Assembly (NCBI GenBank): GCA_037953625.1
Contig: CM075649.1
Location: forward strand, 97,469,290 to 97,533,289
Origin: Crotalaria pallida
Taxonomy: Eukaryota > Streptophyta > Magnoliopsida > Fabales > Fabaceae
Direction of reading: 5' to 3'
DNA length: 64,000 nt
This document shows, in pieces, positions 24,430-34,989 of this stretch (positions are counted from its first letter, which is position 1; the number at the start of each line of letters is the position of its first letter). Under the pieces are notes generated by a model, which was not told the origin of the DNA, ran no database searches, and saw nothing but the letters and a program-made list of their open reading frames with translations. Made by a program: the position numbers and the translations under genes.

Positions 24430-24829
24430 TGTTATGGACCGGTATCGCGGACAAATAATAACCGGTATCACGGACCAACAAGCATCAATTCGGCATACCG
24501 GCAATTCGGCATCAATAGTCAATCAATACGTAACCGACATAACGGTTCGTCATTATGCTGCTAATGATGGAATTCATGGAGCTGTTACTCTTCGGCCTTA
24601 ATGCCCCATTATGCCTCATCAATCCAAGGCCTCATATACTCCTCCCTATAAATAAGGTAGTGGCCAAGGTATGAAACTAACTGATCTCCCGTTGTTTGCA
24701 CACGGCACACACACCACCCCCAAAAATATCCCGACTCGGTGACGGAGTTCTTTAACCGGGAACCATTTATCATCGTCGTACATCAACAAAACCGGTTTGC
24801 CGATACATGTGGGATAACACCCCACAAGA
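24430..24829 (+). repeat. 3' LTR of the small LTR element, copy 1
   Basis: 400 bp. It contains ACCGGT at 24438 and again at 24461, 23 bp apart. The second site has decayed to ACCTGT in the 5' LTR. Confidence 0.8.
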
Positions 24830-24834
24830 GAAGG

Positions 24835-27109
24835 GGTTTAGGTTTTTAGAATTGAGAGAGATGATGGGTACTTTTGGTAAAAGACTAAATTTAAAAAGTA
24901 AAATAAAAAATCCTCATTTAATCTACTATATTTATATAAAAAGATTCCTTTTCGAGGCACCACGTTTGTCGCGTGAAACAATCCTCGCACCAGAGCATTT
25001 GTAGGTAGATAATCATTATTTCCAACCAAAATTACAATTTGAAATTAAATAATTATTTTAATTAATTTATTTAATCAGTATCTCTAACCAAAATTACAAT
25101 GTGAAATTAAATATATTTTTCAAACTTATTTAATCATTATTTGTATGTGAAATCATTATCCTCAGTTTGTTGAAAAAAGAAGTAATCATTATCCGAAAAA
25201 AAAATAAAAAAATCACTATATATATAACATGATATCACCTTCATTCTTTACCTTTTTTTTTCACCTTCAGATCTCTCTACTTACAAGAATTCTCTCCTTT
25301 TATTATTTTGTATTTTATCCTATGAAATACTGAATATTCTAATTTATCCTTAAATTTACTCATAATACCACCAAACAAAAAAGATGAAAATATTTAAATA
25401 TGATTTACTTTTGATTCTTCAAAATAAAGTTGATAATCATATAAAAATGCTAATTTATCCATTAAATAAATAAGGAAGATATCAAATAAAAAATGTTACT
25501 TTTTATTTATACAAGAAAGTACAAAATTTTTCAACAAGTTCATTTAAATTAATTTTCTTAAGTGTATGATTTGATTTGAGTCTCTGTCTTTTTGTATAAT
25601 TTTTTTATTGTTGTGTAATAATAATCTTTACTTTAAAATAAAAAAACCTTTACTTTAAAATATTTAATATAAAAAAATTAAAATATCAATAACTCGTTCA
25701 TTGCACAGGGTGAGAGCTAGTTCATAATATTTTTTTTACACAGATTTATATACGAATTTGTTAAAATATGTTAATTTTGAATAAAGTTTTTACTCAATAT
25801 AGTTTTTTCAGAAAAGAGAGTAAAACAACATTTAATCCAAATCACATAAAGGAGTGCATATCCCTGAAAAATAATACACGTAGAATATTTTTGGATTGGT
25901 TAAATTTGGAAAAAAAAGGAAAAAAATTAACCTATGTCATAGAGCACAGAATAAAAAAAATTAATCCGAATAAAAAATATATATATATATTTGTGAAAAT
26001 GAAAATACATAGGATATTTTTTAATTTATTACATTTAATTTTTTTAATTTTTTCTTTTAAAATTTTTTCTTTTATCATTTATCATTTTCTAATTTTTACA
26101 ACCACATATCTCTCTTCAGTCTTCACAAAACCTTCTCTATCTTTGTACGAACAACGATGGGACAAATTTTTTATATTTTTTGCCTCATATATGGTAATTG
26201 TATCTACTGGTTACCCGGTAACTATGCCGCCACCGTTGATTTAGTTCTGTATGACAGATCTGCGGTTATAATGCTAAGGTCTCACCAATGGGGAAATACG
26301 AGCAGGGATCACGAGAAAAGTTCACATCAAAATGAGGCAAAGCTGCACACAAGGAAAATGCCATCATGTTCCAAATTAAATAGTAGCAGACTAGGAATAT
26401 AGCATGACAAATGAGCTCCAAACTCTATGGTATTGGCACAAAAAAGACAATCATTCTCAACAATAATTGCCCTACAAATAATCACGGATTGGCACACACG
26501 TAGAATAAGTAACAAATTAAAAGATAAAACCTTCCTGAGTTCTTTAATCTTCTACAATATCCTAAAAACATTATCTTTAGTAGTATCTTGCATCTCACCA
26601 ATCAAGATTTGGAGGTGTTCTGGTTGAGAAACCGAAGGGTTTTTTATGATAGGGGGGCCTAACAGAAGTGGTCGTGATCCTACCTATCACAATAAATAAG
26701 GGAATCAGGGTTGACGTGGTTCTTTGGGGAAGATGGGTTTTGTGATCTTAAGAACCTTTATGTTCCTTCACATAAAGCCCCTTTAGGGGTTTTTAGGATT
26801 CCTTTAGGGGGCGTTTCTTCAAATCTCCCTATTCCTGTTAAGATATTAGGATATCTTACAGAAGAATGATGATGATTGTTTTGTCCAGGTAGAACAAGAG
26901 TCTTTGTTAAGGATTTTTAGCCTAACAAGAGTGGGCTCTTGGTCTTATGTACTCGTTTAAACCTAGGTTCTAGGGATCAAGACTACGTAGTTCTATCTAG
27001 CAGGTTAAAATAGTGTATAAGGGAGACAAAGACAACTTTGAGATATTACTAAGAGTATTCAACGATATGCCCCCTACTCTTAGGAAGGTCATTTGCGATC
27101 TTGCATCTC
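24835..27109. other. AT-rich intergenic part of the 7.9-kb unit
   Basis: Strongly AT-rich, with no recognisable gene. A frame at 25768-26244 is compositional, and its counterpart in copy 2 (59266) is frameshifted. The stretch holds a candidate Helitron (25272-25721). The unit copy 1 / copy 2 alignment runs to 27109, where copy 2 has the Athila insertion. Confidence 0.6.
25272..25721 (+). mobile_element. Candidate non-autonomous Helitron
   Basis: Starts TCTCTCTACTT after an A. It ends with a degenerate hairpin (CTCGTTCATTGCACAGGG), then GAGAGCTAGT followed by T, fitting the A/T insertion site, TC start and CTRRT end of plant Helitrons. It has no coding capacity. The second copy is at 58755-59219. 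The hairpin is imperfect, so this is tentative. Confidence 0.4.
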
Positions 27110-27731
27110 CTTAATTAATGAATTGGGCACACCGTTTCGGATCCTGAGATTGGAATTCTCAATACTGATTGGCACTGGCCTTTGTGATGCTGATGAATCT
27201 CTACGGTGAGGTTGGATGCAACTACAACCTTGATGGCAACAAGATTCTAGTGTTCTCTACACTACTAAATATTTCTCTCTGGGAGTATTTATGTACACTT
27301 CTTGCATATTACAATTTTGGCGTTGCTATGTGTTGATTGTGTTTTATGTGTGTTCAGCCCCCTGCTTGAGGCTGGTATTTATAGAATCAAGATGGGTAAC
27401 GTGGACGGATGTATTTCCTTCATAAGTCTTCTATCTCTGAGAATAATCTTCGTGTAATCTTATCTTTAAGGAGATAAGTGGTGGTCTTCTATAATTACTT
27501 ATAATCTATTGATAATCTTTGATAATTAAGTTATTTATCTACTAGAAATTCTCTTTAGGAATAAGTCTCGTGGCTTATCATAGGTCAGATCCATATCTGA
27601 ACTTCTCTAAGCTAGTCTAGACTCTTAAGTCCTTCATCATAGGTCGTTTGAGCTCGACTTCTTGGCTTAGGATCTTCTCATAGGTTGCAATAGGTCTTCT
27701 AGAGGTCATCATGTAAGGTAGGTGTCCTTAA
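27110..27731. other. Unassigned spacer
   Basis: Sequence beyond the copy 1/copy 2 alignment, ending at the Tekay-like LTR fragment. I see no gene or repeat family. Confidence 0.4.
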
Positions 27732-28931
27732 TGCGACGACCCAAATTTATTTCCCTTTTCTTTAATTCTTTTATTAAAAATGCGGGTTAATTTTTTGCCT
27801 TTTTGGAAAATAAACATAAGCCATCACTAAATCAACACATCACATCATTATCCACATAAAGATGAAAACTAATTTACATCATATACATTATTATCAAAAA
27901 GGTTTTGTAACATATTTAGCATCAATAGCAGCACGAGCGTAGCTGTACTAACCATCACCTTAAATGATAGACTCCGAGTTAACATATATATATATACACA
28001 TTATATCACAGACCAAAAACCTAACCCAGAGCCTTGGTTCCAAACTCCAAAACGTTAGTAGATATATATAAACACCGAACTTTCCTATTACATCGTCATA
28101 TATCATTCATCCTAGTCAGGGAAAAGGAGAATGATAAGAACGACTGGATTACAAGTCCTAAGGAAACTCATAGGAGGGAGAGGGTTCAGACGGTGGTTCA
28201 TAATCTCGACCGTCCTTTCCAATATCAGGGTAACACCCCTCCTATGCTATCCCCCCCTCGGGAATGAACCTCATCTTTATGCAGATCGGGTTCGGAGCCA
28301 TTACCTGACAAAAAAAGGGGCAGGGGAGTAAGTCAGAGCCGAAGCACATCATCAAATGATAATCTATCAGAACTAGAAATAACAAACACAAATAATCAAG
28401 TAATCAGAGGATAATGCATACATAATTGCCCACTCAATTTATCACACAATTATCTTGTAATTAAGTGGCATGATGCATGTATTCTAATCTCCATCTTCTC
28501 GTCTAGATCCAATATCATTCTCATATACAACTCTTCGTCTTATTCACTTTTCTAATCGAAGGAAAGCAGCAGGGAGTAAACACCTTTCAACCACGACAGA
28601 TCACACAACTCATCTATGTGTACCATTTTTCTCTAGGGTTAGATCATTGCCAAAGGTCCGCCCTCCGCATCCATGATATGCACCTAGAGGCCGATAGGAT
28701 ATATTATGGTTAAGCAAAACTATCCCGGGAAAAGTCTGCAGAACCCCCCCATCATAGGTCTGTTTTACCCATAATAATCCCCACGGTTACTGACGAATCA
28801 TTGTCGAACCTAACCTCTGCACATTCTCGTACCGATCCTAGGAATTCTCTCTCCAATTCTTAGAATGGTCGTATCTTTCCCGATATCCTATCTCGCCATC
28901 TGTAGCTCCTCGTGTGAATGCAAATAATTAT
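27732..28931 (-). mobile_element. Fragment of a diverged Tekay-like LTR
   Basis: Minus-oriented. Its end (plus strand TGCGACGACCCAAATTT) resembles the LTR end TGTGACACCC at 9803. Shared words such as AGTGGCATGATGCATG occur in the same order as in the 9803 LTR (28463 here, 11192 there). It contains the remnant of the LTR-encoded ORF at 28158-28301. It is cut off at 28931 by the start of unit copy 2. Confidence 0.65.
28158..28301 (-). pseudogene. Remnant of the LTR-encoded ORF, third family member
   Basis: Following an acceptor-like TTTTTTTGTCAG and then GTAATG, the frame reads MAPNPICIKMRFIPEG, aligning with MARYLACIEIRPIPSG of the ORF at 36719. It stops at a TAG after 19 codons. Beyond that the same frame stays Pro/Glu/Ser-rich to a second stop at 28158. 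The match is short but sits at the right place, behind the same kind of splice acceptor, in an LTR related by its ends. Confidence 0.5.
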
Positions 28932-30455
28932 CATGGGGCCTTCCTATCACTTATGTTTTGTGCATAATAGTATCCAGAAAAGGGATCCGAAACAAATCTA
29001 TTACAATCTAAATCATTATTAAAATAATAGTTATACATGAAAAGATAAAAGTTACACAAGTAATTACAAAAAAAAGTACCGAAAAAATTAGAATCGAATT
29101 TCAATCCCAGACAACGGCACCAAAAACTTCTTGGGTCACCGGCAAGTATACCGGATCGACAAGTAATATAGTCAGTAAGACCAGTTATCGTTCCCACGAG
29201 GATTGCAAATTGTTTCTAATTTCTTTCACCTAATTGCGATTACTATGTGAAACTTGTATTGGTTTTGAGTTTTGAGATAGGAGTGTAGAATTAAAAGAAT
29301 GAGACAAAACAGAAAATAAAAAGGGTTAGAAACAATTATGGAAAAGGTTAGGAACGTGGTTTCAGTGTAGGATCAGGTTATTAATTATGAAAATCTGTTT
29401 TCAATAAATCAACAACTTGAGAAACAATAAAAGCTAGATCCCTCATGGCTATTACGTTTCTTACTAAACTTTACCGCTTAATCCCTTAAGTGAGTTTTGG
29501 TTTATGAAAGTTATACAATTACCCAAAAGTATTCCTACAAGTTGAATAATTATATTGTTTGGATGAAAGGCCTATTCTAAATCCTAATTTTCCAATTAAG
29601 GTTCAGATTACCAAAGCAAAACATAAAGTGGTCAATTCTATGAATTGAAATTAAAACGCAACCAAACAATTGATTAAAAAGGAAAAACATTAATTCATAA
29701 ATAAATAGCCAAATTAAGATCCATACAAATCCACCCTATTCCTAACAAGAGGTTTAGTTACACATATTGGAAGAAGAAATACAAAGAATGGGAAAAACTC
29801 ATAATCATAGACAACAATGAATTTACTCCCAAGAGATCTTCAATCATCAAGTGGATCCCTCCAGCAATGTTGATCTTCAATCCTTGTGCCTTGCCTCCTT
29901 GATCTCAATTGCAAAACTAGCCTCTCTTCTCTAATCTTAAATTCTATTCTAATCTCTAATTGCCTCTGAAAAGTCTACTAAACTTAATGGAAAAACCTAT
30001 TTTTAAAGACTAAAATTAATCCTAATTGATTGGAAGCAAAACTGATCAGAAATCGGCCCATTTGGGCCTTCTTGAAGTGTGCACGCCTGGGCGCCCGAGG
30101 CTCCACGCCGAGGCGCGCCAGGCTGATCTGATGGTGCTAACCGGGGGCTGCGCGCCTGGGCGTGCGGGTCTGTGCGCCTGGGCGTGCCGGCTTTGCTCTG
30201 ACTGCGTTTCGCTCGTTCTTGCGCCATTTTCAAGGTCCTTTCGTCCTCTTTCCAGTTCTATAATTATTTTCTTCAATTAAGCTCCGAAAGTACCTGAAAC
30301 ATACACAAAACTGATAAAATGTTCAAAGAATCCTAATCTAATAACAATTCCTAAAACTATACTAAAAATCCTAAATTTACAAGAGAAACAAGCCAAATGC
30401 TTAGTAAAAGGGAGTCTAATTCATGCTCAAAACATCATATATTGGACCAAAATCA
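28932..30455 (-). mobile_element. Athila remnant B: leader, PBS and 5' LTR
   Basis: Near-identical to 7381-8907. The primer site is at 29105-29122 and the LTR at 29132-30455 (1324 bp). The gag fragment of remnant A is absent because the unit begins here. The GC-rich paired near-palindromes are at about 30082-30184. Confidence 0.8.
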
Positions 30456-32609
30456 ACGTGGTATTACCACTACTTAGGGAATAAGTTATAGATTGTATAT
30501 AGTGGGAACTAAGGGTAGGTGAATAAATAGAATAATAAAACTTAAGGTAGTTTATAACTTTAGTCCTTAGAATAAATAAATAAAATAAATGAACTTGTTT
30601 AAACTTGTGAAAAATATAGGACCATGTTAGTTAGTGTTTAGGGTATTATATGATTATATGTATTATGTGAAATTAATATTTGTTGTTGATGATAAATTTT
30701 CTGTGTATGTGCGTGCTCTGAATGTTTAGACCTTGTTACTGGATACTAAGACTCTTAAAAATTATAAAGTAAATGTAAAACAGCAGCTTATATGTTGCCA
30801 GACTCAATGAGCTTAAGAGATGCATTCGTTGGGACCTGCAACTGCATGTTTGTATGTAACTCTTCTTTTGTTAGTTCAATCTTCATATTAATAGAGATGT
30901 TATTTTAGATTCAATCAAAATTAGTCTCCCTTGGGCATTAGTTTGGTCACTTTTTGTCAATTTCTCTCCTTCTTTTTACTATTCTAATGGAATCTCTTAT
31001 CCTTGGATGTTTCCATATCAAAAATCCTTCACTCAAAGCCTTATAATTACTACAATTATGCCTTAAAAGGATTTATTTGTGTTGAAAGGTATAAAATATA
31101 CAAATATCACCTAATTCCATCAACTAATTTAAATTTATAAATTCAATGAAAAATATAGGGAAATGGGTGTCATGTGATATTAAAGTGAATATAAATTTGG
31201 TCAAAATATACTCAATTAAATAGTCATTTTTGACACTTATCACACATTCTACACTTAAGTATTACTTGTCCTCAAACAATAATCTCTCACCAAATAGTTT
31301 AACAAAGAAACCAAATTTATTATAGGATATAATAATGTCCATTTCTAATTTCGTATTTAGATTATAGAGATGATCATCAACCCTTCACTTCCAAAGCTTG
31401 TTTTTGGTAAGCAAAATGAATTAATAATAGTTCAAGGTGAACATAACCCTCTACAATGTATTAAGGTTTACGATGATTGAAGATACAAAGCAATGGGATT
31501 TTAAACACCAATAAAAAAATAACAGTGTAATTAACAAAGCTTATAAACCATTGCCAAGAATGAAACTTAATAAGATCCATCACACCTAACACATATGGAC
31601 TCTTGTTGTCAAAAACAAAAGCATTACAATGCAGCATATGTTCTAAGTAACAGTCACACACAACAACATACCAAATCTCTAAATCTTCTTATTCAGATAT
31701 AAGCTTGAGAACCAATGAGAGGAAGATATCATCGAATCAAAATGGAAGAGTTTTCTCGTGGTCCCGTATGGATACAGTACCACCGGTGGTACCTACGGTT
31801 GATTTCCAGGTGTAGATAGGAAACATTGCAACAGGTCTTTTAAAGGGAAAGGCTCAAACACATGGTACCCTTTCTTATTCTTCTATTTCGGTCTCCTTCT
31901 TCTTCTACTACTATTTGTTTCCTCCTCCTTCTATTTTAGTCTCCTTCTTCTTCTTCTATTCGTTTCCTCTTTCTCTTTCCTTCTATTGTCTCCCCCAACT
32001 CCGTTCCTCCCTCTTGCCCTTTCCATTTCTTCCCTCTTACCGTTGTTCAATTATCTCTAACCGAAAAAATTTCTTCCCTTTTAGGTGATTGGGCTTTTAT
32101 TTTTGTTTTGTTATTTGAAGCCCAATTTATTGTTAGTTTTTCATTTCGTTTATCCTCTGTATCTGGATGGAAACATGGATTACTCCTCCTCCATGTGTGA
32201 AACTTGTGAAATGAACAAATCTATTACACAGAGTTGAACATTGAGAAGAGAAAATTGTGAGTTGTTTAATTTGATTGAGAATTCATTACAGATTTGTTTT
32301 GCCCCCCGCCCCACCCAAAATGAGGATTCATAACTCACTTCATCGGCCAAAGCTCCACCGTGCAAATAAGGTTGTGGCTGTTCTCGGTGGCGGTAAGGAG
32401 GAGATGACGGCGATTTGCAGTGGCAGCTCCCAACCGAGATGAATGGTCTCACCGTGTTGTCTCACCGGTAAGGGTTGATTGTGCTGATTGCGGTGGGCAC
32501 GACGTGGAGGGTTGATGATGGACTGAGAGAGAGAGAGAGATTCATGATCTGGTTTATGCAAATCTGAAGAGAATAGAGAGAAACAAAGACTTAAGGAATT
32601 ATGGCTTTT
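30456..32609. other. Unassigned part of the 7.9-kb unit, copy 2
   Basis: Paralogue of 8908-9802 joined to 21672-22833. It keeps 31333-31430, which is lost in copy 1, and the intact target site of the Tekay element (AACAT at about 31441). No gene is recognised. Confidence 0.5.
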
Positions 32610-32614
32610 CTCTT

Positions 32615-33251
32615 TGTAGGGTCTGCCGACCATACACGGACCCAAGTCTTACTAAAGGGGTTCTCCAAGGGCACTTTCCTCGGATTACTTGTCATAAAAG
32701 TCCTTCGCTCGGACTCATGGACTCCGAGCAGACCAAAGGGCCAGGCTCGGACTTGATGGATCCGAGCCTTACTATCAGTACTCCATCCATCAAGCTCGGA
32801 ACTCTAGGACCGAGACATACCGTCGGCTAGTGGATAAGCTCAGGCTCGCCGAGGCTTCTTATCCCTTCCGCAAATCTCTCCTAGATTCTCGCAACAGCCT
32901 AGACATGAGATCTTCAGCTGATCCTAACCAGATTCTAAGAGCATAATTATCCGACATTATCTCACAGAGTCCTGGTTCAGCACAACTCTGATACGGGGCC
33001 CAAACGGCCCATGTCAGCCTCCTCCAAACCCTATAAATAGCTCATCACAGCTAGGGTTTCAGGTAAGTACTCTCATCCCTAAGTTGACACTCTGCACACA
33101 CTCGTTGACTAGGGAGACCCTGCTTTTCCCAACTAGAACTGCAGAAATATCACAAGTCACATATTAACACTTGATCTTCTCTTGGGCTCCTGATTACCAT
33201 AATCTTGAGCACTTAGGGGGTTAAGGACATCTAGTGTTCAAGGACACTACA
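32615..33251 (+). repeat. 5' LTR of Tat element 1
   Basis: 637 bp, TGTAGGGTCTGCC to GGACACTACA, with TATAAATA at 33032-33039. Same length as 52410-53046 and nearly identical. Confidence 0.92.
32707..32814. repeat. Three inverted repeats in the Tat LTR
   Basis: GCTCGGA and TCCGAGC arms are separated by 9 nt at 32707-32729. GGCTCGGA/TCCGAGCC arms, again with 9 nt, lie at 32744-32768. A shorter CTCGG/CCGAG pair lies at 32795-32814. All lie upstream of the TATA box and are repeated in the other two Tat LTRs. Confidence 0.8.
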
Positions 33252-33252
33252 T

Positions 33253-33270
33253 TGGCGCCGTCTGTGGGGA
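33253..33270 (+). promoter_or_regulatory. Primer-binding site of Tat element, tRNA-Arg type
   Basis: TGGCGCCGTCTGTGGGGA, one base after the 5' LTR. This sequence is typical of Tat/RIRE2-type elements. Confidence 0.8.
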
Positions 33271-33304
33271 ACGAATAACTAGTATTCCCACATCCACTGT
33301 TCTC

Positions 33305-34314
33305 ATGGCAAACGATAAGGGTAATCAAGGAGATCTCCGCCGTCGCCTCCGTGGGAGGCCACCCAAGAACGGGGGAGACGTTAGGGACAGAATCGCCCCA
33401 GGAAGACCAACTGAAGGCAATCAGGCCGATGTTCCTCCAGTTTCGCCAGTTCCTCCGGTGGGTCAGGCGCAAGCCACGGCTCCTCCGGTTACTCAGGCAC
33501 AAGCCACTATTACTCCTCGCATGGAAGGCGGCGGAGGGCGATCCAACCCTCGCACTGTTCCAGATGGCCATGTTTCAGAATGGCATGATACTGCAGATTC
33601 CGGACCACATCAATCTCGGAGGGCCCCTGTTGGATCACGAACTGGGGAGGATCGGCGAGTTGAGCGTTCCGCTCACCGTGATCATTCCTGAGCCGAGCGA
33701 TCCGACAGGGAAATACCTCACTTGACAAGGGGTCGTTTTGGAACGCTTCAAGGTGGTCAACGTTCTGAAACAGAGGGCAGGTCTTACATGACTACCTCTT
33801 CGGCCCGAAGGAGAGAAGAATCAATCATGGAAATTTTGAGAACTCAGACCTCCTTGATTGAGAAACAGAATCAGGCTATTGCTGCTCTTCAGCAGCAGAG
33901 CATGGCAAGAACGACCGAGCAAGGCCTTAACGTGGCTCTCGGCAACCCGATCAATCTACCTCCTCCCCCACCCCTCAACTTGAACAGGGTTCCTGAGCGT
34001 GTTGTTGGGGAACCTCATCCTGGACATCCTTTCACAGTTGAGATTATGGCATTTCAAACCCCGCAGACTTATGTGGGCCATCAAAATATCCCTCGGTACA
34101 CTGGGACAACTGATCCGATGGACCACATTGCGGCTTACGAGTCTTCCATGATGTTTAATGGAGGAGGGGATTTCATGAAGTGCCGCGCTTTCTCAATGAC
34201 CTTGGGCTCGACACCTTTGAGATGGTTCAATTCCCTGCCTGCTAATTCAATTCACTCTTGGGCTGAGCTTAGAAGAGCATTCTTAAATAGATACACAGCC
34301 AGTATGTCACAGCC
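33305..34314 (+). pseudogene. gag: Tat gag, N-terminal part
   Basis: ATG at 33305 (MANDKGNQGDLRRR). A Pro/Gln-rich low-complexity region follows, then a TGA at 33689-33691 where an Arg codon is expected by CpG decay. After it the same frame continues to the capsid core (YTGTTDPMDHIAAYESSM, LGSTPLRWFNSLP, SWAELRRAFLNRY). The frame is then cut at 34314 by the solo LTR, with 5 bases (CAGCC) duplicated. The continuation is at 37849. Gag would form the particle; the copy is doubly dead. Confidence 0.88.
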
Positions 34315-34543
34315 TGTAACACCCCTAATTTTCGTCTCCCGAATTATAGAATTTTCTGAGTTTATGTTTTGTATTTAATTAGCCTTAAATATAAAAATAA
34401 GTGGAAATATTTTTATATGGCAAATAAATGCAAAATATAAGGAAATTGCATATTGGTCCCTGGGTGAGGACTAAAAAGCAATATTAGAAAGGTTCTTGGA
34501 GGGAAAGATTTAAAAATAATAATTTTTGAATTTTGAACTGATC

Positions 34544-34712
34544 TAACCGGTTAGTAATGCCCTGTAACCGGTTAGACGATGAACACAGAAACTGGTTTAG
34601 TGGTTTTTGATGAGTAATCACTTGAATTACTCGTTTAATCGCCACGAATCCCACTAATTGCATGTTAAGAGACGCGTGTCTTGCTGCATGGCAACGAATT
34701 TGGCTATAAATA
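34544..34712 (+). promoter_or_regulatory. Solo LTR promoter: TAACCGGTTA pair plus TATA box
   Basis: Palindromes at 34544 and 34565 (21 bp apart) lie 130 bp before CTATAAATAG (TATAAATAG at 34704-34712). Confidence 0.65.
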
Positions 34713-34989
34713 GACGGATTTATGAGGATGCAAGGGTTGTTGATCTGAATTTTGGGTGGAAGGACTGATTTAGGGTTTCATAATTGTGGAAGCAAATTCT
34801 TCTTCGTCTTCGAGTGTTTTAGAGCGAAATACACCTTTCTGAAAAGCTTGAATCAAGGGCTTTTCAGTGATATAAACACTGTGAGTAGAGAGTTAGTGTG
34901 GAAGGAGAAATCAAGCTTGGAAGTTGGAGGTAGAAATCCGGGTTCTCTGTGATTCTGATTCTGGGAGCTAACTTCCAGACTCGATTTTG

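Larger units (their letters stand above)
22919..24829 (+). mobile_element. Small non-autonomous LTR element (TRIM-like), copy 1
   Basis: 1911 bp with LTRs 22919-23316 and 24430-24829 (about 400 bp, TGTTATGRACCGG to CCCCACAASA) and the 5-bp duplication GAAGG (22914-22918, 24830-24834). The 5' LTR is followed at once by TTGGCGACCACAGTGGGAGC, a primer-site-like sequence. The 3' LTR is preceded by the tract GAGCTGGGGGGCTAC. The 1.1-kb interior has no long frame and no gag or pol motif. Each LTR has a TATAAATA box (23134-23141 in the first). The polypurine tract resembles that of the Tat element here, so a Tat-like helper is a guess. Confidence 0.85.
7381..27109. repeat. Copy 1 of a 7.9-kb duplicated unit (split by the Tekay element)
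   Basis: The segments 7381-9802 and 21672-27109 align collinearly, at a few per cent divergence, with 28932-32614, 53047-53939 and 57210-60608. Copy 1 lacks the Tat, SIRE-like and Athila insertions present in copy 2, while copy 2 lacks the Tekay insertion. Copy 1 also has a deletion of about 95 bp at 9786, between short TAATAAT repeats, relative to 31333-31430. Confidence 0.9.

Noticed and set aside
25768..26244. 158-codon AT-rich frame
   Set aside because: Counterpart at 59266 is frameshifted; Ile/Phe/Lys-rich by composition; no motif.
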